In this document: positions 15,796-25,072 of the stretch, in pieces
How the letters are laid out: the number at the start of each line of letters is the position of its first letter
Position numbering within the stretch: position 1 is the stretch's first letter
Source: Yoonia sp.
GTDB taxonomy: Bacteria; Pseudomonadota; Alphaproteobacteria; Rhodobacterales; Rhodobacteraceae
Direction of reading: 5' to 3'
Assembly: GCA_029250945.1 (NCBI GenBank)
Contig: JAQXEG010000025.1
Span: forward strand, 1-64,000
DNA length: 64,000 bases
Position numbers and translations under genes: made by a program
Notes under the pieces: model-generated
Database searches by the model: none
What the model saw: the letters and a program-made list of their open reading frames with translations, nothing else
What the model was told of the DNA's origin: nothing

Positions 15796-16664
15796 CACCC
15801 GCCTTAATCGATCCCGAAAGGTGGGATGACATCCAAAGACTGCTGCAAGACGATGCTGCGAAGGTCCGTCACGTCAAAACCGGCACGGCCAGATCATTGC
15901 TGTGTGGGAAGTTATTCGACGAGACCGGTGATCGTCTTACGCGGTCCCACACCAAGACGAGAACGGGCAAACGGTTGCGGTATTACGTATCGCATCGGTT
16001 GATCGCGAAGAGTGGAGAAGACCGAGACGGCTGGCGATTGCCAGCTCCTGAACTTGAAGAACAGATCGCTGCTTTGATGCGGAATGTTCTCGCGAAACCA
16101 TCGTTCGTCCCATCATTTGTGCCAGATGCCTCGGCCAGTCAGATCGGGGTGGCAAAGATGAAGTTGGTGGATTGGCTTGAACGGGATGGTACAAAGCACA
16201 TCCTAAAAGCGATCGAAACCGTAACGATCAGTCCGAGACATCTGGCCTGCTAGTTCGATTTGAGCGCCCTTGGTAATGTTCTGGACGTTGATACGGACCA
16301 GTTCCATCCATATGTTCCGATTGTTAGAGGCGTATTCTAACTTCGCAAAAGCGGTGTTGAAACCAAACTGATCTTCGCCGACCAACCGACAGGCCAAGAC
16401 CCGAAACTCATCGTTAACATCGCCAAAGCGCATGCTTGGTTCGAGCAGATTAAGACCGGTCAGACGTTCGATCAAGTCGCAAAGTCAGAGCAAACGTCAA
16501 AGCGACGGATCCAGCAGATGATCGAACTGGCGTTCCTGGCGCCCGACATCATTCGCGATGTGCTCGATGGAAAGCAGCCGCTTGGGTTCACGTCCCATTG
16601 GGCCAAGACCCACAGCATCCCAAGCAACTGGGTTGATCAAAGAAAGCTGCTCAAGACGCTATAA
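15796..16664 (+). pseudogene. Decayed large serine recombinase (C-terminal part)
   Basis: A single frame from about 15796 encodes ALIDPERWDDIQRLLQ, then LLCGKLFDETGDRL and RYYVSHRLI, the zinc-ribbon-region equivalent of recombinase-family proteins. After TAG 16251 and TAA 16338 the same frame continues with FEQIKTGQTFDQVAKSEQTSKRRIQQMIELAFLAPDI and ends SNWVDQRKLLKTL at TAA 16662, which is the usual recombinase C-terminus. There is no frameshift, only two nonsense codons, and the catalytic resolvase domain is absent. It is a relic of a mobile element that broke the aminotransferase gene. The minus-strand ORF at 16203-16475 is a shadow. Confidence 0.72.
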
Positions 16665-16909
16665 GCGTCGAGCAGTCTTCCTGAAAACCGAAAATATCTG
16701 AACGTGTGTTTGAGGTGACCTGCGTTGCAGTCGCCGTACATGATCTGTGCAAGCTGCTACCGTGGAAATTGGCAGCCCAGACTTTAGGCCATTTGAGGGC
16801 TGCATTGAGCGCCTTAGCCGGTCTGCGTTAATATGCATCTGGTACAAGTCTTTGGACTTACGACGCTAAATCTGGGAAAGTGCGAACGGTCTGAAAGATG
16901 GATCAGTGC

Positions 16910-16984
16910 TGGCTGGGATGGTAGGATTCGAACCTACGGTACACTGTACCAAAAACAGTTGCCTTACCACTTGGCTACATCCCA
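16910..16984 (-). tRNA. tRNA-Gln (anticodon UUG)
   Basis: The 75-nt minus-strand sequence starts TGGGATG and ends CATCCCA-G-CCA with encoded CCA. The D-arm TAGCCAAGTGGTAAGGC and the T-arm AGGTTCGAATCCT are canonical. The anticodon stem-loop ACTGT-TTTTGGT-ACAGT gives TTG at 34-36. The plus-strand ORF overlapping it is a shadow. Confidence 0.96.
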
Positions 16985-17046
16985 CCAACTTGGCGCTGAA
17001 TACGATGAAGCGGGCAGTGGTTCAAGCCCCGAAATTGCAAAAATGC

Positions 17047-18327
17047 TTATTCCTTTTCGGCGTCTTCGTGCAGAAGGTCCTCGGCGTTGTCGGCGTCGCG
17101 TTCGGCCTCGACGATTTTTGTCAGGGCAGCATCGTTTTCCGCCACAACGAGGGCAATTTCTGCCGTTTCGGATTCGGTGTCTTGGATGGCGTCGTCGTTG
17201 CTGATGATCACGGCTTGGGTGGCATCGGTCATGCTGATGCCGGCGTCGCCGAGGACGCGTTTCACCTGCCGAATCGCTTCGCCCTTGGCGAGTGCGATTG
17301 AGGTATCATTTTGGTTGACCCAGCCGGTGACAATCAACTCTGTGCCAGAGGTTTTCAAATCTTCGATCCAGACGGATGCCGCCGGACTGGTCAGCACAAA
17401 CGGCAGCGATTGAACTGTTTGCTCTAACAGCACACGCGTTTCTTGAAGGTCGGACCCGCGGTTGATCAGAACGGGAAACGTGAACTGCCGGTTGTCGTGC
17501 TGACTGAAGTTCACGATGCGGCTTTTGAACACTGTCGCGTTGGGGATGCGGATGTGGTTGCCGTCGAATGACAACAGGATCGTGGCGCGGCTGGTCAGGC
17601 GGATGACGCGCCCTTGGTCGCCGTTAATCTCCACCGCGTCATTGGGTCGGAAAGGTTGGCGGATCGACAACATGATCGAGGCGATAAAAGTCTCAACCGT
17701 GTCACGCACAGCAAAGCCCAAGGCGAGGCCGATAATCCCAGCCGCCCCAAGGATGGTCGACAAAAGGGCGGTCGCGTTCATCACGTCAAGCGCCAGCACT
17801 AGCCCAGTAAGGACAAACACCAGCCGCACTAGTTGACGGTATATTTCGGCGATGAATGCGTTGGGTGCAAACCTGTCCCAAGGTTGCCGCAGACGTGCAA
17901 TGGCAAAGCCCAAGATCGTGACAATCACGAATATCGCCGTCCCGATTAATGCCAGCGGAAAAAAGGCGATCAGTTGGTCGATACGGTCGCGGAACCGGTC
18001 GACAGCTGGGTCGAGGTGGCGGGCAATTTCGGTGGTTTCGACCACTTCATTGCCGGCAGCAACAACGCCTTCCACACGCGTGGCCACGTTCTCGGTCTGT
18101 GCAATTTCGGGGGCGGAATTTGCTGTGCCGCGCAAGGTGACAACGCCGTCGCCCACCTGCACCGTGATGTCCGTGGAATGACCCAGCGCATCTAGAATAT
18201 CGCGGATACGGTTCGCAATTTCGGCATCCTGCTGGCCACTTGTCACGGCCGAGATCGGCCCGCTGTCATCCTGCGCAATAGCAGAGAACGCGAAAATCAG
18301 GGTCAGGCAAAGGAACAGAATACGCAT
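17047..18327 (-). CDS. MscS-family mechanosensitive channel with N-terminal BON domain
   Basis: This 426-residue protein has a signal peptide (MRILFLCLTLIFAFSAIAQ) and then a periplasmic BON-like domain at about residues 35-105 (ITVQVGDGVVTLRGT, VEGVVAAGNEV). Three membrane helices and an MscS core follow: the pore helix GAAGIIGLALGFAVRDTVE and the beta domain with NDAVEINGDQGRVIRLTSRAT. It would open under membrane tension and release solutes on hypo-osmotic shock. ATG 18327 is chosen because it begins the signal peptide; the track start 18366 overlaps kdsA. A Glu/Asp-rich tail follows the channel. It lies 35 bp downstream of kdsA on the same strand. Confidence 0.87.
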   Translation of the reverse strand: MRILFLCLTLIFAFSAIAQDDSGPISAVTSGQQDAEIANRIRDILDALGHSTDITVQVGDGVVTLRGTANSAPEIAQTENVATRVEGVVAAGNEVVETTEIARHLDPAVDRFRDRIDQLIAFFPLALIGTAIFVIVTILGFAIARLRQPWDRFAPNAFIAEIYRQLVRLVFVLTGLVLALDVMNATALLSTILGAAGIIGLALGFAVRDTVETFIASIMLSIRQPFRPNDAVEINGDQGRVIRLTSRATILLSFDGNHIRIPNATVFKSRIVNFSQHDNRQFTFPVLINRGSDLQETRVLLEQTVQSLPFVLTSPAASVWIEDLKTSGTELIVTGWVNQNDTSIALAKGEAIRQVKRVLGDAGISMTDATQAVIISNDDAIQDTESETAEIALVVAENDAALTKIVEAERDADNAEDLLHEDAEKE

Positions 18328-18362
18328 AGTCGCCACAGTATCCTGCCGCGGTTTGCTGCCAA

Positions 18363-19196
18363 TCAAACGCGCAGTGGATCGGTCTTTGCGAGGGCATCAA
18401 ATTGCATCAACGACGCCACAAGCCTGCCCATTTGGTCCAGCGGGATCATGTTGGGGCCATCCGACGGTGCGGTGTCCGGCGCCTCGTGTGTTTCAATGAA
18501 CACGGACGCTATGCCAAGCGACACTGCCGCGCGGGCCATAACGGGTGCAAATTCACGCTGGCCGCCGCTTGATCCGCCCATGCCGCCGGGTTGCTGCACC
18601 GAATGGGTTGCGTCCATCACGACGGGATAGCCCGTCTTGGCCATTTGCGGCAGGCCGCGCATATCGGCCACAAGGGTGTTGTAGCCAAACGATGTGCCGC
18701 GTTCGGTCAGCATGATCCGCTTATTGCCGGTGTTTTCGATCTTGGACACGACATTGGGCATATCCCAAGGGGCCAAGAACTGCCCCTTTTTCACGTTGAT
18801 CACGGCACCGGTTTGGCCTGCGGCCAGCAACAGATCGGTTTGGCGACACAAAAACGCGGGGATTTGCATAATGTCGCAGACGGCGGCCACATCAGCACAT
18901 TGATCGGCGGTGTGAATATCTGTCAGCACCGGACAACCAATTGCATCCTTGACCGATTGCATCACCTCAAGCCCGGCATCAATGCCAAGCCCACGCTTGC
19001 CCCCAAGGGACGTGCGGTTCGCCTTGTCAAAGCTGCCTTTGAACACGAATTGCGCACCCGCAGCGGCACAATTTTCGGCCATTTGACCCGCAATCATCTG
19101 CGCGTGATCGCGGCTTTCGAGCTGGCAGGGGCCAGCGATAACCAAAAGGGGGGCGTCGTTGCTGACCGTCAGGTCACCGATCGAAATAGTGTGCAT
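18363..19196 (-). CDS. kdsA: 3-deoxy-D-manno-octulosonate 8-phosphate synthase (KdsA)
   Basis: This 277-residue enzyme condenses phosphoenolpyruvate and arabinose-5-phosphate to Kdo-8-phosphate, the committed step to Kdo. Landmarks are IAGPCQLESRDHA near residue 20, FKGSFDKANRTS near 55, KKGQFLAPWDM near 137 and DATHSVQQPGG near 195. Kdo is needed for lipid A-core and for many ABC-exported capsules. The ATG overlaps the stop of a capsule-export chimera as TAATG, so kdsA probably once belonged to a kps-type operon. Confidence 0.94.
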   Translation of the reverse strand: MHTISIGDLTVSNDAPLLVIAGPCQLESRDHAQMIAGQMAENCAAAGAQFVFKGSFDKANRTSLGGKRGLGIDAGLEVMQSVKDAIGCPVLTDIHTADQCADVAAVCDIMQIPAFLCRQTDLLLAAGQTGAVINVKKGQFLAPWDMPNVVSKIENTGNKRIMLTERGTSFGYNTLVADMRGLPQMAKTGYPVVMDATHSVQQPGGMGGSSGGQREFAPVMARAAVSLGIASVFIETHEAPDTAPSDGPNMIPLDQMGRLVASLMQFDALAKTDPLRV

Positions 19197-19438
19197 TAGG
19201 TTGTGACCTGTTCGCGAAGGATGGATGCCGTGAGCGAGATCATCAAATAGATGCCCGCAAAGACGAGAAAGGCGAGGATCGTATTTTCCAGCGCACGGGG
19301 ATAGGTCGCCTCGTCGGGTGCGACGGGTTCAACGCCAAGCGAACTGCCCAAATCCACGCGAAACGAGGCACGGTCAAGAATGACCTTGCTCTGGGTTCCG
19401 GTCCAATAGGACTTGCTGACATTCTCAAATTCTAACAC
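19196..19438 (-). pseudogene. In-frame chimera of KpsT-like ATPase start and KpsE-like export protein end
   Basis: From GTG 19438 the frame reads VLEFENVSKSYWTG...VILDRASFRVDLGSSLG, the start of a polysaccharide-export ABC ATPase up to just before Walker A. It then switches to VEPVAPDEATYPRALENTILAFLVFAGIYLMISLT, the C-terminal membrane helix of a KpsE/capsule export inner-membrane protein. The result is an 80-residue hybrid without nucleotide-binding motifs, produced by an in-frame deletion. The GAGCAGG upstream and the TAATG junction with kdsA remain intact, so it may still be translated and drive kdsA expression. The families are assigned from recognisable terminal sequences. Confidence 0.7.
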
Positions 19439-19630
19439 GTCGACCTGCTCATGTCCCTTATGTGGGTACCGCCATTGTTGGCAGCAATAGGTTAACACCC
19501 CTTTGGGAAGATGCGTCCTTTGTCATCGTTATGGCCGAAAAACAGAGTCAAATATAGGCACAAACGGTTAACGGGCGGAAATTCACCAATGCTTGTTTCG
19601 TTTTTGTGATTGGGGCATCAGGGGGCTGTG

Positions 19631-20230
19631 ATGACGTTGAAAACCGAAATTCAGGGCTGTGTGCTGTGCAAGGAGCGCTTTGCCGCAACGGCGACGGCCC
19701 ATTCGCCGCGCCCCGTGGTGTGGTTCGACCGCGGTGCGCGCATCCTGATCGCAGGGCAGGCGCCCGGTGCGCGGGTGCATGAGAGCGGCCAACCCTTTAC
19801 CGATCCATCTGGGGATCGTTTGCGGGATTGGATGGGGATCGGGGGCGATATTTTCTATGATACGTCCCGCGTGGCGATTGTGCCGATGGCGTTTTGTTTT
19901 CCCGGCTACAACGCGAAAGGCAGCGACCTACCGCCGCCGCCCATCTGCGCACAGACGTGGCGGGCCCGTGCGGTGGATGACATCGGGGATGTGCCGCTGA
20001 CCTTGCTGATTGGCGCATATGCGCAGAAATGGCATCTGGGCGGCAAAATGGGCGTGACAGAGCGGGTCGCTGGCTGGCGTGATCTTGCGCCGACTATCTT
20101 TGCGCTGCCGCATCCATCGTGGCGCAATACCGGTTGGATCAAACGGAACCAGTGGTTCGAGCGGGATCTGTTGCCTGTCTTACGGGACCGCGTTCAGACC
20201 GTGCTTGCCCAGCGGGGGCGCACCGATTAG
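19631..20230 (+). CDS. Uracil-DNA glycosylase family protein
   Basis: This 199-residue protein has the UDG-superfamily water-activating region GQAPGARVHESGQPFTDPSGDRLRDWMG and the C-terminal HPSWRNTGW that corresponds to the DNA-intercalating motif. Members remove uracil or related lesions, though this YqiA-less short group is often annotated only at family level. ATG 19631 is used; the track start TTG 19610 has no support. It is followed 9 bp later by an SseB-family gene, and the two are likely co-transcribed. Confidence 0.75.
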   Translation: MTLKTEIQGCVLCKERFAATATAHSPRPVVWFDRGARILIAGQAPGARVHESGQPFTDPSGDRLRDWMGIGGDIFYDTSRVAIVPMAFCFPGYNAKGSDLPPPPICAQTWRARAVDDIGDVPLTLLIGAYAQKWHLGGKMGVTERVAGWRDLAPTIFALPHPSWRNTGWIKRNQWFERDLLPVLRDRVQTVLAQRGRTD

Positions 20231-20239
20231 GCAGTGCGC

Positions 20240-21016
20240 ATGACAGATCTTGACCTTGCCCATGCCGCGATGGACGCGGCCCCCGATGATGACACGAAAC
20301 GTTTGCAGTTCTTTGAACGGCTGGCCGATACGGAATTGTTCATGTTGCTGGGCGCAGAAGCCGAAGGTGATCAGGTCACACCAGAGCTTTTCGATATTGA
20401 AGATCAGAAATACGTCCTGATCTTTGACCGAGAGGACCGATTGACCCAGTTTGTCGGACGCGAGGCCCCCTATGCGGGCCTGTCGGGGCGGGTTTTGTGC
20501 GATATGGTCGACGGGCAGGGGATCGGTTTTGCGCTGAACCTCGAGGTGGCACCATCCGCGATGCTGATCCCGTCCGAGGCCGTGACGTGGCTTAACAGCA
20601 CCTTGGGCAACACGCCTGAGGAGGCACAGGCCCGTTTGACCGAAGTTTCCGCACCGCGTGGTCTGCCAGAGGTTGTCGTGACCGGTTTGGACCGCAAATT
20701 GGCGATTGCCGCTGGACTGGCCCAAACTGCCTACCTGGCGGCTGCGACATATGACGATGGCGGGCAGGGGCACGTGCTGGCGTTTATCGATGCGGTGCCG
20801 GGTGCGCAGGATGCACTGGCCAAGGCGGCCGGTGAGGCGCTGACATTTTCGGGGATTGAGGCAGGAACAATGGATGTGTTGTTCGCCCGTGCCGAAGATC
20901 CGCTGACGGCCCATTTGGCGCGCGTCGGGTTGCGGTTTGATCTGCCTGCATTGCACGAACCTCAGGCCCCAACTGCGCCGGGGATGGACCCTGAAAAACC
21001 GCCGCGCTTGCGATAG
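20240..21016 (+). CDS. SseB family protein
   Basis: This 258-residue soluble protein has an N-terminal SseB fold: RLQFFERLADTELFMLLGAEAEG, then LIFDREDRLTQFVG. The name comes from enhanced serine sensitivity in E. coli, and the biochemical role is not established. ATG 20240 is preferred over GTG 20234, which lies two codons upstream. It converges with the ghrA-like gene, with a CTCC/GGAG-containing repeat in the 47-bp gap. Confidence 0.75.
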   Translation: MTDLDLAHAAMDAAPDDDTKRLQFFERLADTELFMLLGAEAEGDQVTPELFDIEDQKYVLIFDREDRLTQFVGREAPYAGLSGRVLCDMVDGQGIGFALNLEVAPSAMLIPSEAVTWLNSTLGNTPEEAQARLTEVSAPRGLPEVVVTGLDRKLAIAAGLAQTAYLAAATYDDGGQGHVLAFIDAVPGAQDALAKAAGEALTFSGIEAGTMDVLFARAEDPLTAHLARVGLRFDLPALHEPQAPTAPGMDPEKPPRLR

Positions 21017-21024
21017 GTGGTGGC

Positions 21025-21050
21025 GCCTCCGGCGGGAGTATTTTCAAAAA
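21025..21050 (+). repeat. Short intergenic repeat GCCTCCGGCGGGAGTATTTTCAAAAA-type (copy 1)
   Basis: CTCC-GGCG-GGAG forms a small hairpin followed by TATTTTCAAAAA in the convergent sseB/ghrA gap. A related element is present in inverse orientation at 34941-34963. From memory, similar sequences recur in intergenic regions of Rhodobacteraceae, and they probably serve as terminators. Confidence 0.5.
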
Positions 21051-21063
21051 AGCGAGGTGGAGC

Positions 21064-21996
21064 TTAGTATCCTGCGGCGCGGTTCACGGTGTTGTGGAAC
21101 GGCTGACCATTTTCGGCGCGTTTGATGTTGGCCGCGATAACCGCGCTTGCGGTTTTGGGTCGGGTTGTCGACGCGATATGGGGCGTGACTGTGATGTTCG
21201 GGTGGGTCCAGAACGGGTGATCCGTTGGAAGTGGTTCCATGCGGAAGACATCGAGCGTTGCGTGCCCGACCTTACCACCCGCAATCGCAGAGATCAGAGC
21301 ATCGTCATCTACCAGGGGACCGCGCCCGGGATTAATGATAAATGCGCCATCGGCCAACAAGTTGAGCGTGTCGGCGTTCAGGGTATTTTCGGTGGCTGGT
21401 GTGTCGGGCAGCAGGAGCACCACGATCTGCGCATCGGCAAGTGCCGCGCCAAGCCCGTCATCGCCGTGTAAACAGGTGATGCCATCGACGTCTTTCTGGG
21501 TCCGGCTCCAACCGGTAACCGGAAACCCCAGATTGGCAAGTGCAAGCCCACAGGCGGTGCCAAGTGCACCGAGCCCGAGGACCGTGATAGGGCGCTGCCG
21601 CGCAACGGGGGGATAGACAGTGTCGCGCCATTGCCCGTCTTGGCCGTTGATATGGGTATCCATGCCGAGGTGATGGCGCAGGCAATGTCCGACGACCCAT
21701 TCGACCATGCCTGCCGTCAGGCTGTCATCCACCATCCGCACAAGCGGTTGTGTCAGTGTCGGGTTATCGACGACGGTTTCGATACCGGCCCACAGGCTTA
21801 GGATGCCCTTGGTGCGGGTGTAGGGGGTGAAATCGGTGACAGGCCCATTGGGGGCAAAGACGATGTAATCGACATCGCTTGGCGCGTGATCCTCTGACAG
21901 GTTCACGTCTAGTCCGGCCTGTTCAAACGCAGTTGTCAGATGGGTGTTATATTCATCCCAGCGCGGTGGCTGTGCGGAAAACAGGACGTTGATCAT
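21064..21996 (-). CDS. Glyoxylate/hydroxypyruvate reductase A (GhrA type)
   Basis: This 310-residue D-2-hydroxyacid dehydrogenase has the NAD(P) motif VLGLGALGTACG near residue 140, the catalytic arginine in INPGRGPLVDDD near 230 and the catalytic histidine region HPFWTHPNITVTPHIAS near 275. It reduces glyoxylate or hydroxypyruvate. The ATG overlaps the rodA stop as TAATG, so it is the last member of the mreBCD-mrdA-rodA transcription unit. That is an unexpected metabolic gene in a cell-shape operon. Confidence 0.85.
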   Translation of the reverse strand: MINVLFSAQPPRWDEYNTHLTTAFEQAGLDVNLSEDHAPSDVDYIVFAPNGPVTDFTPYTRTKGILSLWAGIETVVDNPTLTQPLVRMVDDSLTAGMVEWVVGHCLRHHLGMDTHINGQDGQWRDTVYPPVARQRPITVLGLGALGTACGLALANLGFPVTGWSRTQKDVDGITCLHGDDGLGAALADAQIVVLLLPDTPATENTLNADTLNLLADGAFIINPGRGPLVDDDALISAIAGGKVGHATLDVFRMEPLPTDHPFWTHPNITVTPHIASTTRPKTASAVIAANIKRAENGQPFHNTVNRAAGY

Positions 21997-23135
21997 TAGC
22001 GTGCCTTATGGACGTGGGCGCTTTGGACCAGACCAAAGGCGATCAGCAGAACAAGCATGGCGGACCCGCCGTAGCTGACGAGCGGTAGTGGCACTCCAAC
22101 GACAGGCGCAAGGCCTGTGACCATCGCCATGTTTACGGCAAAGAACAAGAAGAACGCCATCGCAACCCCAAGCGTGAGCAAGGCACCAAAGCGGTCCTTG
22201 TTCGTCAGGGCAGAGGCGACGCAGAAGAAGATGATCAGCACATAAAGCATCAGCAATGCAAACGCGCCGACAAAGCCGAATTCCTCGGCCAAGGTCGTAA
22301 AGATGAAATCGGTATGCTTTTCGGGCAAAAAGTTTAGCCGGCTTTGCGTGCCTTGCATAAATCCGCGCCCCGTCCAGCCGCCAGACCCAAGCGCGATCTT
22401 GGCCTGCGTAATGTGATAGCCCGCGCCAAGTGGGTCATTGGCGGGGTCCAGAAACGTATCAATACGCCGGTACTGATAGTCCTTGAGTAACTGCCAGCTT
22501 GTGCCGCGCCCTTGGAAAACGGCGACAATCGCGCCCACGCCTGCCGCCAGAACGGAGGCGAAATAGGCCCAGTGCACACCCGCAAGAAACATGACCGTCG
22601 CCCCACCCGTCAGAAGCAAAAGGGCGGTGCCAAGGTCGGGCTGCCGTAGCACCAATGCCGTGGGCAAAAGGATGATCAAGATCGGGCAGATGACCCAAAG
22701 CGGGCGCGACGTCTTATCCGTCGGCAGCCAATCATAATAGGCAGCAAGCACCATGATCAGCGTAATCTTGGTCATCTCGGATGGTTGCAGGCGCATGAAG
22801 CCAAGGTCGATCCAGCGTTGCGCACCCATGCCGACAGAGCCAAAGAATTCCACCCCGATCAGCAAAAGAAGGGAGACGCCAAAGGCCACGGCCGAGATGT
22901 TTCGCCAAAACCAGATCGGCACCATGGCCACCCCTATCATCAGCACCATGCCAACGCCAAAACGTTTGATCTGTGCGGACATCCACGGGTCTGCCGATCC
23001 GCCCGCGATGGAATAGAGCATGATGAACCCGGCGCAGGCCACTGCTGTGATCAGCATGATGACCGGCCAATTCAGATAGACCAGTTTGCGGAACCCGCTC
23101 GGCACGTATTTGGTGTTATACTCAAGATAGCTCAT
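21996..23135 (-). CDS. rodA: Rod-shape peptidoglycan glycosyltransferase RodA
   Basis: This 379-residue SEDS protein has about ten helices. Landmarks are QPSEMTKITLIMVLAAYYDW near residue 140 (the conserved region around the essential SEDS residues), KQPDLGTALLLL-like RQPDLGTALLLLTGG near 195, and the C-terminal PVVGVPLPLVSYGGSAML. It polymerises lipid II during side-wall growth in complex with PBP2. The start overlaps the mrdA stop by 4 bp (ATGA). Confidence 0.94.
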   Translation of the reverse strand: MSYLEYNTKYVPSGFRKLVYLNWPVIMLITAVACAGFIMLYSIAGGSADPWMSAQIKRFGVGMVLMIGVAMVPIWFWRNISAVAFGVSLLLLIGVEFFGSVGMGAQRWIDLGFMRLQPSEMTKITLIMVLAAYYDWLPTDKTSRPLWVICPILIILLPTALVLRQPDLGTALLLLTGGATVMFLAGVHWAYFASVLAAGVGAIVAVFQGRGTSWQLLKDYQYRRIDTFLDPANDPLGAGYHITQAKIALGSGGWTGRGFMQGTQSRLNFLPEKHTDFIFTTLAEEFGFVGAFALLMLYVLIIFFCVASALTNKDRFGALLTLGVAMAFFLFFAVNMAMVTGLAPVVGVPLPLVSYGGSAMLVLLIAFGLVQSAHVHKAR

Positions 23136-25072
23136 GCGCGGTCCTTCCCGCGCGATCCGGGTGGGACACGTTCGCGGATTTTGCGCTGTTGTTCCGCAAT
23201 TCGACCACGGGCGCCTGATGGATAGGCGTCAAGCGGGGGCTCACCATCGTAAAGCGCCTGAAGCATGATATCGCGTGCGATTGGGGCTGCTGCGGTCGAC
23301 CCGCCACCACCGTGTTCAACCACAACGGCCACCGCAAATCGTGGGTTTTCGACAGGCGCGAAGCTGACAAACAGCGCGTGATCGCGGCGTTCCCATGGCA
23401 AATCCTCGTTGCGGGTCACACCGCGCGCGCGCTCCTCAGCGGTGATGCGGCGGACCTGACTGGTGCCGGTTTTACCCGCCATTTTCATGGCCGACGCGTT
23501 GATCCGTGACCGATAGGCCGTGCCGCGTGAATGGTTTGACACATCACCCATCGCATTACGAATGCGGCGTAGATAGTTTTCGTTCAGCCCAATGCTCTCG
23601 CCAGCGCCACTTGGTTTCTCATAGCCGTCGACAGCCCGCACAAGGCGCGGTTTGATGCTGCGACCTGTGGCCAAACGGCCTGCCATAATCGCCAGCTGAA
23701 GCGGGGATGACAAAACGTATCCCTGCCCGATAGAGGCGTTCACCGTATCGCCGACCCGCCAATCCTGTTCGTGCACTGTGCGCTTCCATTCCTTGTCTGG
23801 TGCAAGGCCCGATGCCACTGCTGACAGTGGCAGATCATGTTTGACGCCAAGGCCCAGTTTGCGGGCCATGGCGGAAATCTTGTCGATCCCGACCCGCTGG
23901 CTGATTTCGTAATAATAGCAGTCGCAGGATTGTTTCAGGCTTTCGTGCAGGTTCATGTTGCCGTGGCCTGCGCGTTTCCAACAGTGGAACCTTGTGCCAA
24001 ATACCTCGACCCAGCCAGTGCAGCGGATCGTTTCCTCTGGCGTGACTTTGCCGTCTTCCAGCGCCGCAAGCGCAGTGACCATCTTGAAGGTTGATCCGGG
24101 CGGGTAGGTGCCTTGAACGGCTTTGGCAGCCAGCGGGCGGTATTTGTTTTCGTTCAGGTCGCGCCAATCGGCGACAGAAATCCCGCGCACAAACATGTTG
24201 GGGTCAAACGTCGGCGCAGAAGCGACAGCCCGCAGGTCACCGTTTTCCAGATCAAGCACAACCGCGCCTGCGCTTTCGTTATCAAGACGTGCCTGCACAT
24301 AAGACTGCAGCCGTGCGTCGATCGTCAGCTGAACATCGGCGCCGGAATTCCCCTCTTGGCGGTCCAGTTCGCGCATAACGCGGCCAATAGCGTTTACTTC
24401 AATCCGCTTGGTGCCGGCTGAGCCGCGCAAACGGCGTTCCAGCTTGTTCTCGGTGCCTGTTTTGCCGATTTGAAACTTGGGGATTTGCAGTAGCGGATCT
24501 TGGTCATCAATTCGGCTCAGGTCGTAGTCGGATACTGGCCCGACATAGCCCACCACATGGCCCAAATCCGCGCCCCACGGATAGACGCGCGACAGCCCCA
24601 CCTCGGCCGTGATGCCGGGCAATGCGGGGGAATTGACGTTCACCCGCGCCACATCATACCACGTCAGCCGGTCCGCAATCGTCACCGGCACAAAGGGCGA
24701 GCGGCGCTGCATTTCTTCCATCGCCCTCGCAAGGTTTTCAGGATCAAGCGGCACCAGTTTGGTGAGCCTTTCCAACACCTCGCCCACATCGCCCGCATCC
24801 TCACGGACCATGACAACGCGGTAGTTTTGTTCATTGGTCGCAAGCGGTTGACCGTTGAGATCAAAAATTTGGCCACGGGCTGGCGGGATCAGGCGAATGT
24901 TGATCCGGTTTTCATCGGCCAAAAGGCGAAACTGATCTGCTTGGTCGATTTGAAGGGTCTGCATCCGGTAGCCAAGCGCGCCGACAATGCCAAGTTGGGC
25001 CGCACCAAGCACAAGGGCGCGGCGCCCAATTTTGCGAGCACTGATTTCGGTATCTCTGGTCTTGCGTTTCAT
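23132..25072 (-). CDS. mrdA: Penicillin-binding protein 2 (MrdA)
   Basis: This 646-residue class B PBP has an N-terminal membrane anchor near residues 15-35, a pedestal domain, and the transpeptidase domain. The SxxK motif is STFKM (near 330), SxN is SCD (near 385) and KTG is GKTGTSQV (near 540). It crosslinks peptidoglycan synthesised by RodA in the elongasome. It overlaps rodA downstream and mreD upstream by 4 bp each, so translation of the three is coupled. Confidence 0.94.
   Translation of the reverse strand: MKRKTRDTEISARKIGRRALVLGAAQLGIVGALGYRMQTLQIDQADQFRLLADENRINIRLIPPARGQIFDLNGQPLATNEQNYRVVMVREDAGDVGEVLERLTKLVPLDPENLARAMEEMQRRSPFVPVTIADRLTWYDVARVNVNSPALPGITAEVGLSRVYPWGADLGHVVGYVGPVSDYDLSRIDDQDPLLQIPKFQIGKTGTENKLERRLRGSAGTKRIEVNAIGRVMRELDRQEGNSGADVQLTIDARLQSYVQARLDNESAGAVVLDLENGDLRAVASAPTFDPNMFVRGISVADWRDLNENKYRPLAAKAVQGTYPPGSTFKMVTALAALEDGKVTPEETIRCTGWVEVFGTRFHCWKRAGHGNMNLHESLKQSCDCYYYEISQRVGIDKISAMARKLGLGVKHDLPLSAVASGLAPDKEWKRTVHEQDWRVGDTVNASIGQGYVLSSPLQLAIMAGRLATGRSIKPRLVRAVDGYEKPSGAGESIGLNENYLRRIRNAMGDVSNHSRGTAYRSRINASAMKMAGKTGTSQVRRITAEERARGVTRNEDLPWERRDHALFVSFAPVENPRFAVAVVVEHGGGGSTAAAPIARDIMLQALYDGEPPLDAYPSGARGRIAEQQRKIRERVPPGSRGKDRA

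Noticed and set aside
16203-16475. 90-codon minus-strand ORF
   Set aside because: It is antisense to the recombinase remnant, whose plus-strand frame gives recognisable protein sequence through this interval.
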